DNA of 64,000 bases from Streptomyces violaceoruber. GTDB taxonomy: Bacteria; Actinomycetota; Actinomycetes; Streptomycetales; Streptomycetaceae. Every line of letters begins with the position of its first letter. Within the stretch, counting starts at the first letter, position 1. Under the pieces are notes generated by a model. That model was not told the DNA's origin. It was given only the letters and a program-made list of their open reading frames with translations, and searched no databases. Of this stretch, positions 27,540-36,492 are shown piece by piece. Both the position numbers and the translations under genes were made by a program. The stretch covers positions 1-64,000 of the forward strand of contig NZ_CP137734.1 of assembly GCF_033406955.1 (NCBI RefSeq), in the 5' to 3' direction.

Positions 27540-27822
27540 TCACGAAAAGGGCAGTCGCCGACTACGCCAAAACCCTGGGCGAGTTGGTGGTGCGGGTCTT
27601 CCCCATACCCAGGGCCGGGTTCGGGTGTTGAGCTGGGCTGTTGCAAGGCGGGGGGCGTGTTCGACCTCGGGTGGCCCGGCGAAGGACTGGCCGGCGAGGG
27701 CGGCTTTGCGGAAGATGCGCCACCAGCCTTCCTGGAGGTTGAGCCAGCCGGCGCCGACGGGGATGAAGACGTGCCGGATTCTGGTGTGGTTCTCCAGCCA
27801 GGTGCGGGTGGAGGCGGAGGAA
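27540..27822 (-). pseudogene. IS630-family transposase C-terminal fragment
   Basis: The minus frame contains IRHVFIPVGAGWLNLQEGWW and RIFRKAALAGQSFAGPPEVE, the last catalytic region and tail of IS630-type transposases. It abuts the stop codon of the TetR gene at 27823, so an insertion or deletion ended exactly there. Confidence 0.65.
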
Positions 27823-28461
27823 TCACGTGTCCAGCCGGGCGCCAATCCCGTCGAGGACCATGCCGAGGAGCCGTTCGAACCGCCGGTCGCCGTCATCGTG
27901 GAGGTGCCCGGCCTCCTTGACCAGTGGCGCGCCTTCGCCGAGCCAGGCGTCGCGCTGGTCGATCGAGTAGCGCGACGGATCGGCCCCGGCGGCCTGGCGC
28001 CTCTCCTGCTCCTCAATGACGAAGCCGACGGCGAACGCGGTAACCAGGTCGATGGCGTCGTCCGCGTCGGCGGGCTTCCAGCCGGACGCGGTCCAGCGTT
28101 CGAACAACGGCTCCTTCATGCGGACCACGTCCGGGTCGGTGATCCGGGTGCCGCTGAAGATACGTGCCCCGTCGCGGTGGAGCAGGTACTCCGAGCGCAG
28201 CACGCGACCGTAGGCGGCGAGGTCGTCGCGCCATCCGTCGCCCGGCAGGACCGCGGCGAGGGCGTCGGCGACCCGGCGCATGACCTCGGTGGCCATCTCG
28301 TCGAGCAACTCCTGCTTGTTGCGCACATGCCAGTAGAGCGCGGAGGGGCGGACATCCAGCCGGGAGGCGAGTGTACGGACGGTGAGGGCGTCCATGCCCT
28401 GGTCGTCAAGGAGTTCGAGCGCCGCCGTGACGATCCGCTCCCGGGTGATGCCCTTGGTCAT
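27823..28461 (-). CDS. TetR-family regulator (TetR_C, tetracycline-repressor-like)
   Basis: A 212-residue regulator with helix-turn-helix MDALTVRTLASRLDVRPSAL then YWHVRNKQELL, and a C-terminal domain typical of the TetR(class)/TetR_C group (GARIFSGTRITDPDVV). ATG 28461. It faces a dehydrogenase relic and two flavin monooxygenases across a 67-bp promoter with twin CTnAAC-N3-GTTnAG sites, so it most likely represses that operon. Repressor-flavoenzyme pairs of this kind often respond to the compound being modified. Confidence 0.88.
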   Translation of the reverse strand: MTKGITRERIVTAALELLDDQGMDALTVRTLASRLDVRPSALYWHVRNKQELLDEMATEVMRRVADALAAVLPGDGWRDDLAAYGRVLRSEYLLHRDGARIFSGTRITDPDVVRMKEPLFERWTASGWKPADADDAIDLVTAFAVGFVIEEQERRQAAGADPSRYSIDQRDAWLGEGAPLVKEAGHLHDDGDRRFERLLGMVLDGIGARLDT

Positions 28462-28470
28462 GCTTGACAC

Positions 28471-28517
28471 CTTAACAGCGTTCAGGAATGCTGGCCACAG
28501 CACTGAACTTAGTTAAG
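28471..28517. promoter_or_regulatory. Twin 15-bp operators, TetR-type
   Basis: CTTAACAGCGTTCAG (28471-28485) and CTGAACTTAGTTAAG (28503-28517) share CTnAAC-N3-GTTnAG and are also inverted copies of each other. Centres are 32 bp apart. They fill the space between divergent genes. Confidence 0.6.
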
Positions 28518-28528
28518 GAGTGCCCGTG

Positions 28529-29490
28529 ATGCGTGCTGCAATCGTCACCGCGCCCGATGCGCCGCCCGTCTGCGCCGACTTACCCGAGCCGACGGTCCCG
28601 CCCGATTCCGAGCCCCTGCACCTCGTCGGAGGCGGCCTGGACAACAACGGTCACGGGCCGGCCGCCCGGCGGCACTACGCCCGCGGCCGGATGAGGTACT
28701 CGTCGGTACGGGCGACTGGTCTGCACCGAGCGCGCGCGTCCGCCCTTCGGGACGACGGACGAGCGGCTGGTCGCTGTCTTCCAGGCGGAGGTTCCGGCGG
28801 GGGCGGATCCTCTCGATCGCCGCGGGCCTGAACCCCGGCCTGTCGCGCTGGATGGCCCTCACCGTGCGACGCAAGGAAGTGGGAGCGTTGGGCACCTTGC
28901 CGGTGCTGGACGCCACGGGACGTCGGGCAGCTTTGCCGCGCAGGGGGCACTGGCTCTCAGGACGCAGCGGGGTCATCGCCGCCGCGCGCCATCCGGAGGC
29001 GCTTGGACGGCTGCGCGACGCGGGAGCGACGACCGTGTCGCCGGCCCAGGGCGGACCCGACGCTCTGGAGCAGGCGCTGGCCGATGCGATGTCCGAGACG
29101 TCGCCCGGTCTCGTGCTGGACTGCCTGTGGGGGCCTGTCACCAAGGCATACTTCGCCGCGCTGCGTCGCAGCGGCGGGAACACCGGGGCGAACACGCCCC
29201 ACGTGTAGATCGGCTCGTCCGCTGGCTTGGAGGCGTCGCTGTCCGCGTGACCTTGCTGCGCAACGGGTGAATCCGGATCACCGGGAGCGGCGTCGGATCG
29301 CGATCAGCCGGGGGATGCTCGCCGAGGCGCCCGAAGTCATGGCCCGCCTCGCCGACGGATCCCTGCAACTGCCCTGCACCGCTTTCCCGTTGAGCCGGGT
29401 CGGTGAGGCATGGGCACGCACTGGCCGCAGCCGCGCGCCGTCGTCGTGGCGGATCGAGCCATCCATCCATCAGAACGTGATCGGAGAAAG
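28529..29490 (+). pseudogene. Zinc-type alcohol dehydrogenase (MDR family), frameshifted
   Basis: N-terminus from ATG 28529 reads MRAAIVTAPDAPPVCADLPE and ends in frame noise after RRHY. A second frame gives AAGLNPGLSRWMALTVRRKE, VGALGTLPVLDATG and GLVLDCLWGPVTKAYFAALR. A third gives ISRGMLAEAPEVMARLADGS then LQLPCTAFPLSRVGEAWA. The order is that of an MDR-type quinone oxidoreductase, but three or more indels and an in-frame stop at 29208 inactivate it. It was probably the first gene of the operon with the two monooxygenases. Confidence 0.7.
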
Positions 29491-29497
29491 GAAAGCC

Positions 29498-30727
29498 ATG
29501 CAGAAGAGGGCACTAGTGGTAGGGCTCGGGATCGCGGGGATGTCCGCGGCCATCGGGCTGCGCCAGGCAGGTTGGACACCGGTGATCGTCGAACGGGCAC
29601 CTGAGCGACGTACCGGGGGCTACTTCATCTTCATGTTCCCGGAGGGTGTGCGGGCTGCGGCCGACCTGGGGATCGCCGACCACCTGCACACCCGCAACCC
29701 GGAATGGCGACCGGGCGGGAACTCGTGGTCGGTGGATCGCCGGGGCAGGCGGAAGCCGGCTCTGGGATTGCTGGACGCGCCCAGCGGGCTGGCAGCGGTG
29801 TTGCGCAGCGACATCGAGGCCGCGTTGTGGCAGGGCATTACCGGCGACGGGACCGAGGACGCCGTCGAGGTACGGTTCGCGACCACTCCGGTCGAGATCA
29901 CCGAGGGCGCCGGCGGAGTGCGGGTCCTGCTCGAGGACGCCGGCACCGGGAAGCAGTACCTCGAGGAATTCGATCTCGTGGTCGGCGCGGACGGGATGCG
30001 CTCGAGCGTGCGCCGGATGGTGTTCGGTCCGGACGAGGACTACCTGGCGAACTGGAAGGCGATGATCTGCGCGTTCCAGATGAAGGAGCAGGTTCCCACG
30101 TACGAGGCGAGCGACAGCATCATCGTCTCGCGCCCCAAGCGTGCGATGTGGGTGTTCGGACTCGCCGATCACGCGCCCTGCGCGTGGCTGACCTACCGCA
30201 CCGACGACATTCCGGACCGGTTCGCCGGGCCGTCGATCGAGCAGGTGCGCGCGGCCTTTTCCGGGATGGAGGACGACCCCGTGGTGCGCCACGTCCTGGA
30301 CTCTCTGGAGCAGGCCCCTGACCACGTGTTCGATTCGATCCATCAGGTGAAGATGGACCGGTGGAGTACGGGGCGGGTCGTGCTGGTGGGGGACGCGGCC
30401 TGGTGCATGAACACCTACTCGGCCATGGGCTCCTCGTCCTCGCTGCGCGGTGGCGCCGCACTGGGCGCGGCCCTGCGGGAGCACCCCGACGACCTCGCCG
30501 CCGCCCTGGACGCCTGGGAGGTCGGCCTGCGTCCCTACATCACCAGCCAGCGGCGCTCCGCACGGATCAAACAACAGCGGTTCGTACCGTCCAGCCGCCC
30601 GGTCCAGGTGCTGGTTTCGGGCGTTCTCGATCTGGTCCGCAGGGTCGTCCACCGCCGGCTGGCGGCGGAGTTCACCGCGGCTGCGGCTCCGACTGCGGCC
30701 GCTGTCCCCTCCGGCAGGACGCGGTGA
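29498..30727 (+). CDS. FAD-dependent monooxygenase, copy 1
   Basis: A 409-residue class A flavin monooxygenase (PHBH fold, TetX/RebC-like). FAD motif GLGIAGMSAAIGL near residue 8, the DG motif GADGMRSSVRRMVFG near 160 and the GD motif VVLVGDAAWCMNTYSAMG near 295 are intact. Such enzymes hydroxylate aromatic or polyketide-like compounds using NAD(P)H and oxygen, and some inactivate antibiotics. ATG 29498 follows GGAGAAAGGAAAG. It is 5 bp from a close paralogue downstream and faces a TetR gene. Confidence 0.9.
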   Translation: MQKRALVVGLGIAGMSAAIGLRQAGWTPVIVERAPERRTGGYFIFMFPEGVRAAADLGIADHLHTRNPEWRPGGNSWSVDRRGRRKPALGLLDAPSGLAAVLRSDIEAALWQGITGDGTEDAVEVRFATTPVEITEGAGGVRVLLEDAGTGKQYLEEFDLVVGADGMRSSVRRMVFGPDEDYLANWKAMICAFQMKEQVPTYEASDSIIVSRPKRAMWVFGLADHAPCAWLTYRTDDIPDRFAGPSIEQVRAAFSGMEDDPVVRHVLDSLEQAPDHVFDSIHQVKMDRWSTGRVVLVGDAAWCMNTYSAMGSSSSLRGGAALGAALREHPDDLAAALDAWEVGLRPYITSQRRSARIKQQRFVPSSRPVQVLVSGVLDLVRRVVHRRLAAEFTAAAAPTAAAVPSGRTR

Positions 30728-30732
30728 CGGCC

Positions 30733-31929
30733 ATGCAGAAGAGGGCGTTGGTGGTGGGGCTCGGGATCGCGGGGATGTCCGCGGCGATCGGGCTGCGCCG
30801 GGCCGGTTGGACGCCGGTGATCGTCGAACGGGCGCCCGAGCGGCGCACCGGGGGCTACTTCGTCGGGCTGTTCCCGGAGGGCCGACAGGCCGCGGTCGAC
30901 CTGGGTATCGCCGACCACCTGCACACCCGCAACCCGGAACGCGCGGCCGGCACGAATGCGTGGTCGGTGGATCGCCGAGGCAGGCGCAGGCCGGCTCTGG
31001 GATTCCTGGACCAACCCGGAGGGCCGGCAGCGGTGCTGCGCGGCGACATCGAGGCCGCGCTGTGGCAGAGCATCACGGGTGTCGAGGTGCGGTTCGCGAC
31101 CACTCCGGTCGCGATCACCGAGGGGCCTGCCGAGGCGCAGGTCCTGCTCGAGCACGCCGACACCGGTGGCCAGTACCGCGAGAGCTTCGACCTGGTGATC
31201 GGCGCGGACGGAATGCGCTCAAGCGTGCGGCGGATGGTGTTCGGTCCGCACGAGGACCACCTGACCACGTGGAACGCGATGATCTGCGCCTTCCAGCTGA
31301 AGGAGCAGGCGCCCACGTACGAGGCGAGCGACAGCATCATCATCGCGCGCGCCAAGCGGGCGGTGTGGGTGTTCGGGCTCGCCGACCACGCGCCCACCGC
31401 GCTGCTGACCTACCGGACAACGGACATCCAGGAGCAGTTCAGCGGGTCGCGACTCGAGCGGCTGCGCGCGGTCTTCTCCGGGATGGACGATCCCACGGTG
31501 CGCCACGTCCTGGATTCCCTGGAAGAGGCCCCTGACCACGTGTTCGACTCGGTACACCAGGTGCGGATGCCGCGGTGGAGTACGGGGCGAGTCGTGCTGG
31601 TGGGGGACGCGGCCTGGTGCATGAACCTCTACTCGGGCATGGGCGCCACGTCCTCGCTGCGCGGTGGCGCCGCACTGGGCGCGGCCCTGCAGGAGCACCC
31701 CGACGACCTCGCCGCCGCCCTGGACGCCTGGGAGGTCGGGCTGCGTCCGTTCATCACCAAGCACCAGCGCGCCGCGCGGCTCAAGCAGCAGATGTTCGTC
31801 CCGTCCAGCCGTCGGGCCGAGGCGTTGCGCTCGGTCCTCGTCGGTTTGGCCCGCAGGGTCCGCGGCCGCCAGTCGGCGACGGAGTCGGGCGGTCCGCAGG
31901 ACGTGGCGCTGTCAGGCACGTTGCGGTGA
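30733..31929 (+). CDS. FAD-dependent monooxygenase, copy 2
   Basis: A 398-residue paralogue of the previous gene, starting 5 bp after its stop (ATG 30733). The first 40 residues are nearly identical (MQKRALVVGLGIAGMSAAIG), then divergence increases. FAD motifs GLGIAG, GADGMRSSVR and VGDAAWCMNLYSGMG are intact. Six residues (DGTEDA region of copy 1) are missing before VEVRF, and the PHEDHLTTWN loop differs, so substrate range may differ. A tandem duplication within one operon. Confidence 0.9.
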   Translation: MQKRALVVGLGIAGMSAAIGLRRAGWTPVIVERAPERRTGGYFVGLFPEGRQAAVDLGIADHLHTRNPERAAGTNAWSVDRRGRRRPALGFLDQPGGPAAVLRGDIEAALWQSITGVEVRFATTPVAITEGPAEAQVLLEHADTGGQYRESFDLVIGADGMRSSVRRMVFGPHEDHLTTWNAMICAFQLKEQAPTYEASDSIIIARAKRAVWVFGLADHAPTALLTYRTTDIQEQFSGSRLERLRAVFSGMDDPTVRHVLDSLEEAPDHVFDSVHQVRMPRWSTGRVVLVGDAAWCMNLYSGMGATSSLRGGAALGAALQEHPDDLAAALDAWEVGLRPFITKHQRAARLKQQMFVPSSRRAEALRSVLVGLARRVRGRQSATESGGPQDVALSGTLR

Positions 31930-32020
31930 CGACGGTGTCCGCATCGACGAGGGACGACGCGTGTCGCCGGACCTGGTGTGCTGAGGACATCGTGATAGCC
32001 GGGGGCTCGCGCCTCTGCTC

Positions 32021-32390
32021 GTGAGGAGTCAGAGGATCCTGTCCAGGAAACTGCGTCTCGCCCTTCCAGTAGCCGCGGCCGCCGTCATACCGCCCGGAAC
32101 ATCACACGCCATCGATAGCGTGAACTGCGGCCCGTTCGACTATCTGCGACCCGATGTGCGCTTCGAGAACGCCAACGGCCCACAGCCAAAGTTACTGCTT
32201 CGCCAACAAGGGCACCTACAGATTCACAGAGAGCGGGCCGGGCACCACCGTGTGGGTCGACAAGATCTCCACGGGAAACAACTGGGTCAACTATCACGAC
32301 GCGAACGGGACAACCGTCGCCTACCGCAAGCACTACATCATCTCCTTTCCCACCAGGCCGCCCCACGTCGACTGGATCGAAATCCTGTAG
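32021..32390 (+). pseudogene. Secreted beta/gamma-crystallin-like protein, one frameshift
   Basis: From GTG 32021 the frame gives a signal peptide (KLRLALPVAAAAVIPPGTSH) and NCGPFDYLRPDVRFENANG. After one missing base near 32187 another frame continues SYCFANKGTYRFTESGPG, VWVDKISTGNNWVNYHDANG and KHYIISFPTRPPHVDWIEIL. The second part matches Streptomyces crystallin-like proteins. Joined length is about 122 residues. It may be a real gene with a sequence error. Confidence 0.6.
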
Positions 32391-32728
32391 CAGTACGGGT
32401 TGGCATGCTGCTGCCGGGCCTCGCTCACGCCGCCGCCCGGCAGCGGTCCCTGTTCGGTGTGGAGGCGTCCGGCGCCGGGCTGCCCTTGGCCCGTGACTGG
32501 GTCTTCATGGAACACCCGCCCGCCAGGATGCACATCGGACTTGTTGTGGACGAGGCAGGACCGTCCATGGCGGTGGTCCTGGACCAGACCCGGGCTGCTG
32601 CCACAGCCGGCTTCGGCGGCTGATACAGCAGGTGAACCGGACGGGGTCGACCCGAACCGATGACAGCCCCGGCATGCCGCCGAGTAAAGGACGATACTGC
32701 GGCACGCCCATCGAGAAACGAGGAGAAA
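32391..32728. other. Gene-free spacer
   Basis: Nothing convincing on either strand. Confidence 0.4.
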
Positions 32729-32926
32729 TTGCTGAATTCGCTGGTGCGCAAGAACCTGGCCATTGGGCTAGTGATCACGGCCGTCATGACGACGCTGTCA
32801 GTGTTCATGGCGGACGACGGCAGCAGGATGGCGGAATTCAAGATGTCCCTGATGGTGGGCTTTTTGGTGACGGGGGCAGTGACGGGGGGCACCTGGTTGG
32901 TCCAGCGGAAACGTTCGGCACCGTGA
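32729..32926 (+). CDS. Small two-helix membrane protein
   Basis: About 65 residues from TTG 32729, right after GAGGAG. Two hydrophobic segments, NLAIGLVITAVMTTLSVFM and MSLMVGFLVTGAVTGGTWLV, are separated by a short charged loop and followed by QRKRSAP. No family recognised. The start is uncertain since the ribosome site is only 3 nt away. Confidence 0.45.
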   Translation: MLNSLVRKNLAIGLVITAVMTTLSVFMADDGSRMAEFKMSLMVGFLVTGAVTGGTWLVQRKRSAP

Positions 32927-33089
32927 CGGGCGTTGGAGCGCCGGCCCTGCACTTTTCGGCGCTCCAACGGCATCACCTTGTCAGTGAGCCTCGTTCATCC
33001 TGTGGTGACCGGTGAAATCGGCTGGTCAGCGGCTGCGATGGCGAAGCAGGGTCACGTCCCTCTGGTGACCTTCTGGTGGTGTAGGGATC

Positions 33090-33301
33090 AGTTGTCCGAG
33101 GCCGCCGCACGGATCAGCGTCTCAGTGCAGTTCTTGGTGCAGTGGGACGATGAGCGTGTGCCGCGGGTTCAGAGCTTGGCGCTGTTCGACGCCTTGGCCT
33201 CGACCGAGAGAACGTCGCACGCCAACCCCGGCAAGCACGGGGAGACCCCGGCATTCGAGCTGGAGAGCACGCTGAGGTTCTTCGCCCGGCACCTCGGCTG
33301 A
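33090..33301 (+). pseudogene. C-terminal end of an alpha/beta hydrolase
   Basis: The frame reads ISVSVQFLVQWDDERVPRVQ, SLALFDALASTERTSHANPG and KHGETPAFELESTLRFFARH. It holds the Asp-loop (WDDERVP) and the catalytic His (NPGKHGE) of a dienelactone-hydrolase-like enzyme. The nucleophile part is absent. Confidence 0.6.
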
Positions 33302-33376
33302 TACCGCCGCCTGCAGTCCACGACGCGCCGATCGAGAACCGGATCCCGATCGGCGCGTTCACTGAAACTGGTCGGC

Positions 33377-34021
33377 GTGGCCGACAGAGTTCAGGTTCGA
33401 CACATCGACGATGACGAGGGACAGCGCCTGCTCGGATCATCCGCTGAGGCACCGATTCAGTGGTTACATGGCGGCGGGCACAGATGGCCCTCCTGTTCGC
33501 GCGGGGCATGGTGGGCCGAACGCGGGGGCAAGCACGAGGACCCCGCCCGGGAACCGCGCCGCAGGCGGCGGGCCATGTACAACCGCTACGGCGGTGTGCG
33601 CCACCTCTTCGCAGCCCTGGACCTGGCCCGGGACAAGCTCTACGGCTACATCAAGCCGATCAAGAAGCGCACCCAGTTTCTGGAGTTCTGCCGCTACCTG
33701 CGCACTCTCTACCCGGCCCAGGTCCGCATCGCGGTCGTCTGTGACAACTTCTCCCCGCACCTGACCACGAGGAAGTGCCGGCGCGTCGGCGACCAGGCCA
33801 CCGCGAGCAACGTCGAGATCGCCTACACGCCGACGAACAGCGCCTGGCTCAACCGCATCGAAGCCCAGTTCGCCGCCCTGCGCTACTTCACCCTCGACTG
33901 CACCGACCACACCACCCACAAGGAGCAGGGCAACATGATCCGCCGCTACGTCATCTGGCGAAACCGCCACGCCGACGACCAACGCCTACAGGAGGTCGTC
34001 GACAGGGCGAACGTTGCCTGA
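33377..34021 (+). pseudogene. IS630-family transposase, 5'-damaged
   Basis: From about 33510 the frame reads WWAERGGKHEDPAREPRRRR, GGVRHLFAALDLARDKLYGY, VRIAVVCDNFSPHLTTRK and NSAWLNRIEAQFAALRYFTL, the second Asp and the last Glu regions of IS630. The N-terminal HTH and first Asp are replaced by unrelated sequence. It stops at 34021. Confidence 0.7.
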
Positions 34022-34251
34022 CGCAGCACCAGCCAGGTGGGACCGGCTCCTCCGAAGAGCCCGTCGCGGACACGTCCACCGGGAACTCCTTCCAGCACAC
34101 GGTGCGGCCCGGGCGCTGGACCATACGCCCCCCGGAGAACGGCGGAGTCGCCGTTGTGGGCCGAGGACGCGAGGACGACCAGGACACTCAGTTCCCTTCC
34201 GTCCAATTGGTCAGGGCTTTCGAGGGGCTTGCCCGTTGGTGCGTGTATGCG

Positions 34252-34872
34252 TCACGGTGCACCGGGGTGAGTCCGGATCGCTTCCAGTCCGCCGATGACC
34301 ATGGCCACGGAGAACTCGGTCGCGGTGGGCAGGTCGTAGCGCGAGTGGTCCACTGATGCGGTGTAGGCGGGAAGGGTCTCGCGAATGTGGTCGGACATGA
34401 CGGGGGCCGGCAGCCCCTGGGCGAGACCGAACGCCTGGAACTCGACCATGGCGACGACCAGGCGCAGTTGGTCTCGCCGGAAGCCTCCGTCGATCAGTGC
34501 GGCGAACATCGGCTCGTAGACCGCGATGGAACGGTCGCAGGCTACGGCGGTGGTGGAGAGGAGCGGCAGGATGCGTCGGTGTCTGGCGTAGAGGGCGGTG
34601 AGCCGGCGCAGGAGGTTGGCCACGGCCTCGCGCCAGTCGTGCGCCGGCCCGACGGACTCCATCCGTTCCAGCATCCGCAGCCGGGCGAGATCGATGACCT
34701 CCGCCCGGCCTGTGACATGGGAGTAGAGCGAGGACGGGGCGACGCCGAGGTGCCGGGCCAGCTGAACCATCTGCACGTCGCCAGTACGGTCGACGAGTTC
34801 GATCGCGCCGTCCGCGATCCGTGCAGCAGACAACAGCTGCGTCTTCGGTCTGGCCACGCCCTGCACCCTCAT
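34252..34872 (-). CDS. TetR-family regulator next to nitroreductase
   Basis: A 206-residue TetR-family protein with helix-turn-helix DVQMVQLARHLGVAPSSLYS then HVTGRAEVIDL. It lies 15 bp downstream of the nitroreductase gene on the same strand, so both form one operon. A perfect 15-bp palindrome in the operon promoter (35745-35759) is the likely binding site, which would make the unit self-regulated. Confidence 0.85.
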   Translation of the reverse strand: MRVQGVARPKTQLLSAARIADGAIELVDRTGDVQMVQLARHLGVAPSSLYSHVTGRAEVIDLARLRMLERMESVGPAHDWREAVANLLRRLTALYARHRRILPLLSTTAVACDRSIAVYEPMFAALIDGGFRRDQLRLVVAMVEFQAFGLAQGLPAPVMSDHIRETLPAYTASVDHSRYDLPTATEFSVAMVIGGLEAIRTHPGAP

Positions 34873-34887
34873 TTCTCGTCGAATGAT

Positions 34888-35727
34888 TCAGCGCAGCAGG
34901 TAGCCGCGCTCCTCCAGCGTACGGCGCAGGTTCTCACGCCCATCCATGTAATCCAGGCCCGTACTCACCACGACGGAGTGGCTCCATGTCTTGTCACGCA
35001 GTCCGTACTCGGCGCGGAAGGCCTTGAACGCGGTCTCGTAGTCCTCGATCCACTCCTCGACCGGCCGTGTCCGGTAGCGCTCGCGATGCAGCACGACGTC
35101 CTGTGCCGGACGGGGATGCACCGCACTGGGGCGGTGCGGGTCCGGGGTACCGACGGCCATGCCGAACACGACGTAGGCGTACGCGGGAAGTCCGATCAGG
35201 TCGGAGAGCTCCTTGGCGTGGTTGCGCAGCGAGCCCAGGTACACGCCTCCCAGGCCGATCGCCTCTGCCGCCACAAGACCATTCTGGGCGGCCAGGGCCG
35301 CGTCGACCGACGCCATCAGGAAGGCGTCGACGTAGTCGGTGACGACGGGCTTGCCGCCCTGCTCGACACTGATCGCGTGGCTGCGCGACATGTCCGCTAT
35401 CCACAGCAGCACGCTGGGGGCCTGGGCGACGAAATCGAACCCGGTGAACTCCGCGCCGTGTGTCAGCCTTGCGAGTTCGGCCTTCGTCTCCGGGTCCGAG
35501 ACGGCCACGAGACTCCACTGATGGAGGTTCGACGACGTGGACGCCGACTGGGCGGCCGCCACCACCGTCTCCAGAGCGCCGTCGGGCAGTGGCTCGTCGG
35601 TGAACGCGCGCACTGAGCGGTGCGCGAGCAGCGCTTCGATCTGCTCGTTCCAGATGATGTTCGCCGGCGCCGCCTGCTGCCCGTAGCGGGCTTCCAGGAG
35701 TGCGTCGCGCTGTGACGAGTCAGTCAT
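34888..35727 (-). CDS. Nitroreductase-family flavoprotein (NfsA-like)
   Basis: A 279-residue FMN-dependent oxidoreductase. LLAHRSVRAFTDEPLPDGAL (the RxSxRxF phosphate-binding start), AAQSASTSSNLHQWSLVAVS and AAEAIGLGGVYLGSLRNHAK (the hallmark GLGxxxxG loop) are in the right order, followed by the long NfsA-type tail. It would reduce nitroaromatics, quinones or flavin with NADPH. ATG 35727 is preferred over the longer frame. Operon with the TetR gene downstream. Confidence 0.87.
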   Translation of the reverse strand: MTDSSQRDALLEARYGQQAAPANIIWNEQIEALLAHRSVRAFTDEPLPDGALETVVAAAQSASTSSNLHQWSLVAVSDPETKAELARLTHGAEFTGFDFVAQAPSVLLWIADMSRSHAISVEQGGKPVVTDYVDAFLMASVDAALAAQNGLVAAEAIGLGGVYLGSLRNHAKELSDLIGLPAYAYVVFGMAVGTPDPHRPSAVHPRPAQDVVLHRERYRTRPVEEWIEDYETAFKAFRAEYGLRDKTWSHSVVVSTGLDYMDGRENLRRTLEERGYLLR

Positions 35728-35744
35728 GGCTGTCCTTCCGTTAT

Positions 35745-35759
35745 CCGAATCAGATTCGG
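35745..35759. promoter_or_regulatory. Perfect 15-bp palindrome upstream of the nitroreductase
   Basis: CCGAATCAGATTCGG, an exact 7-1-7 dyad 18 bp before the ATG. Probable operator for the TetR protein of the same operon. Confidence 0.65.
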
Positions 35760-35849
35760 TTAAGGCAACCAGGGCCATGCCGAGTCCATTCCCCGATTTC
35801 CTGACCGACCGTCAAGAAGCTACAAGTGCCGCGCTGGTGTCACACCTGG

Positions 35850-36255
35850 CCCACCGCACTCCCGCCGCGTCGAGGTCAACTGTGTTTCGCAGTCGGCGGC
35901 CTGTCGGTCGGGCAGCACGTCGATGCGCGCGCCTGTTTCGGCGTCGATGACGATCGTGGCGTACCGGTCCGGCGGCGCAGGGCGAAGTCGTCGACACCCC
36001 TACCACTCTTGGGGTCCGCACCGCTGGTACGTGGATGCGCCGCAGCAGCCGCAGGGCGGTGGCGAACGACACGGGCGTGGCCAGTGACCGGGTGAGCCGG
36101 GGGGGGGCCGCCCGGCCGCACGACTCCTTCACCACCTTGCAGACCTGGCCGGTCAGCCGTGTGGTGCGGCGCTGGAGACGTTCCAGCAGCCCGGGGACCT
36201 GTCCACGGAAAGTCTGTCTTCGGCATCCCAGGACCGGACACACCGTGCCCCGCAC
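35850..36255 (-). pseudogene. ISL3-family transposase fragments
   Basis: Minus frames give CPVLGCRRQTFRGQVPGLLE and RLQRRTTRLTGQVCKVVKES (zinc-binding and linker part), then RTPRVVGVDDFALRRR from a different frame (start of the DDE domain). Frameshifts separate them and the C-terminal half is missing. Confidence 0.65.
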
Positions 36256-36492
36256 ACCGGACAGGGCAACGAAAAACCCCGGGTTCAGGCCACGACCCGG
36301 ATCACCTCACCACCATCCACCACCTCCTCGATGACCAGCGACGCAAGCCCCGAAAACACTGTCCCCGCAAAGGAGTTGACGTCGCGCATGTCATGTCAAC
36401 GAGACTCGCCACACCCCGTCACACCCCGTCACCACCGACTATGGAACGGAGCCGTTCCTGCCGTGGGCGGGTGACGGCACCGGCCCGCACAG

